A stretch of 64,000 nt of DNA, taken from the NCBI RefSeq assembly GCF_009720625.1, contig NZ_CP046266.1:2117501-2181500 (forward strand), read 5' to 3'. The position numbers and the translations under genes are program-made. Numbering within the stretch: position 1 is the first letter of the stretch; every line of letters begins with the position of its first letter. The notes under the pieces are model-generated. The model had not been told where the DNA came from and did not search any database. It was given only the letters and a program-made list of their open reading frames with translations. Shown here piece by piece: positions 63,657 to 64,000 of the stretch. The stretch is from Metabacillus sediminilitoris (lineage in GTDB: Bacteria; Bacillota; Bacilli; Bacillales; Bacillaceae).

Positions 63657-64000
63657 ATGAAACGGTTTATTCTATTAATAATACTAGTGTTTATCGGTTA
63701 TGTTTCAAAGTCGTTATGGGAAGAGCGAGTTCAACAATTTGTTCCTTTAACTATAACTGATTCCATCCGTTCCACAGTCGATTCAGTAAAAGAAAATCCG
63801 GAAATCAATTTTGCGATTGATACTTTAAATCAGCAATTGAATTCCTTATTTTTGACGTTAAATAACCAGCCGTCAGAATCAAACGATTCGAAAGTTGAAA
63901 GACCAAAATTAACAGCTCCTAAAGACCAACTATTTTCGATCCATAATATTGAATTAGGCGAATCAAGAGCTGATGTTGAGCAGGAAATTGGTAAGCCGAA
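63657..64000 (+). CDS. CAP-associated domain protein (partial)
   Basis: The gene runs off the window; 114 codons are visible. The N-terminus is a signal peptide or anchor (residues about 1-20), followed by a linker and, from about residue 98, the start of the CAP-associated N-terminal domain (IHNIELGESRADVEQEIGKP). This resembles YlbC/YhjR-type CAP domain proteins of Bacilli. TTGGAGAG precedes the ATG. Confidence 0.65.
   Translation, partial: MKRFILLIILVFIGYVSKSLWEERVQQFVPLTITDSIRSTVDSVKENPEINFAIDTLNQQLNSLFLTLNNQPSESNDSKVERPKLTAPKDQLFSIHNIELGESRADVEQEIGKP

Overview
The window looks like chromosomal DNA of a low-GC, endospore-forming Bacillaceae species. Support: a cwlJ-gerQ spore germination pair, a Spo0E-type phosphatase, strong AGGAGG-type ribosome binding sites, CcpA-like cre sites, PhoP-box-like arrays, and closest visual similarity of most proteins to Bacillus relatives. 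No rRNA, tRNA or CRISPR array was seen. The species cannot be named from the sequence alone.

Layout. 0.5-6.6 kb: a TRAP transporter (dctP-dctQ-dctM) followed by glycolate-oxidase-type glcD-glcF, a 2-hydroxyacid uptake and oxidation unit. 7-11.8 kb: a LysR regulator, an EamA exporter, a holin-like type I toxin, a broken MerR gene, a TRIC-type membrane protein and a DUF2294 protein. 11.9-18.6 kb: a decayed YgjP-like peptidase, then an old-yellow-enzyme oxidoreductase divergent from a sigma-54 activator, followed by a sodium:solute symporter. Sigma-54 (-24/-12) promoters precede the oxidoreductase and the symporter operon. 19.4-25.1 kb: SRPBCC, DoxX and ArsR genes, a DUF421 protein, a secreted alpha/beta hydrolase and a CWC protein. 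25.9-38.2 kb: a second sigma-54 activator and its likely regulon (Rieske oxygenase, thiamine-diphosphate enzyme, aldehyde dehydrogenase, glutamate/leucine dehydrogenase, amino acid permease, DUF3311-symporter pair), ending in a decayed aldehyde dehydrogenase. Three sigma-54 promoters here each have an upstream inverted repeat of related sequence, a good candidate activator site. 38.5-48.3 kb: a mosaic accessory region with a DJ-1/PfpI protein, an acidic lipoprotein, a truncated YitT protein, a glutamine-rich coiled coil, an IS3 fragment, a full IS110-type transposase, cwlJ-gerQ, and remnants of a polymorphic toxin and a phage replication protein. 48.8-51.7 kb: an MFS drug exporter, a Dph6-like ATP pyrophosphatase and a small membrane protein. 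52-60 kb: a phosphate-starvation and Tat region with a Tat-exported metallophosphatase preceded by four PhoP-box-like repeats, tatA, a broken tatC, a DeoR regulator, a HAD hydrolase and PhoD. 60.7-64 kb: an AdhR/AdhA-like MerR-alcohol dehydrogenase pair, DUF2187, Spo0E and the start of a CAP-associated protein.

The most striking non-coding signal is a structured repeat of about 205-225 bp present nine times (seven full-length), always on the + strand and usually bordered by TTTAT on both sides. One copy sits inside tatC. Removing it together with one TTTAT restores the TatC reading frame at that point, so the element behaves like a small non-autonomous mobile element making a 5-bp target duplication. 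That tatC also carries an independent frameshift and a stop, although tatA and two Tat-signal phosphatases nearby look intact.
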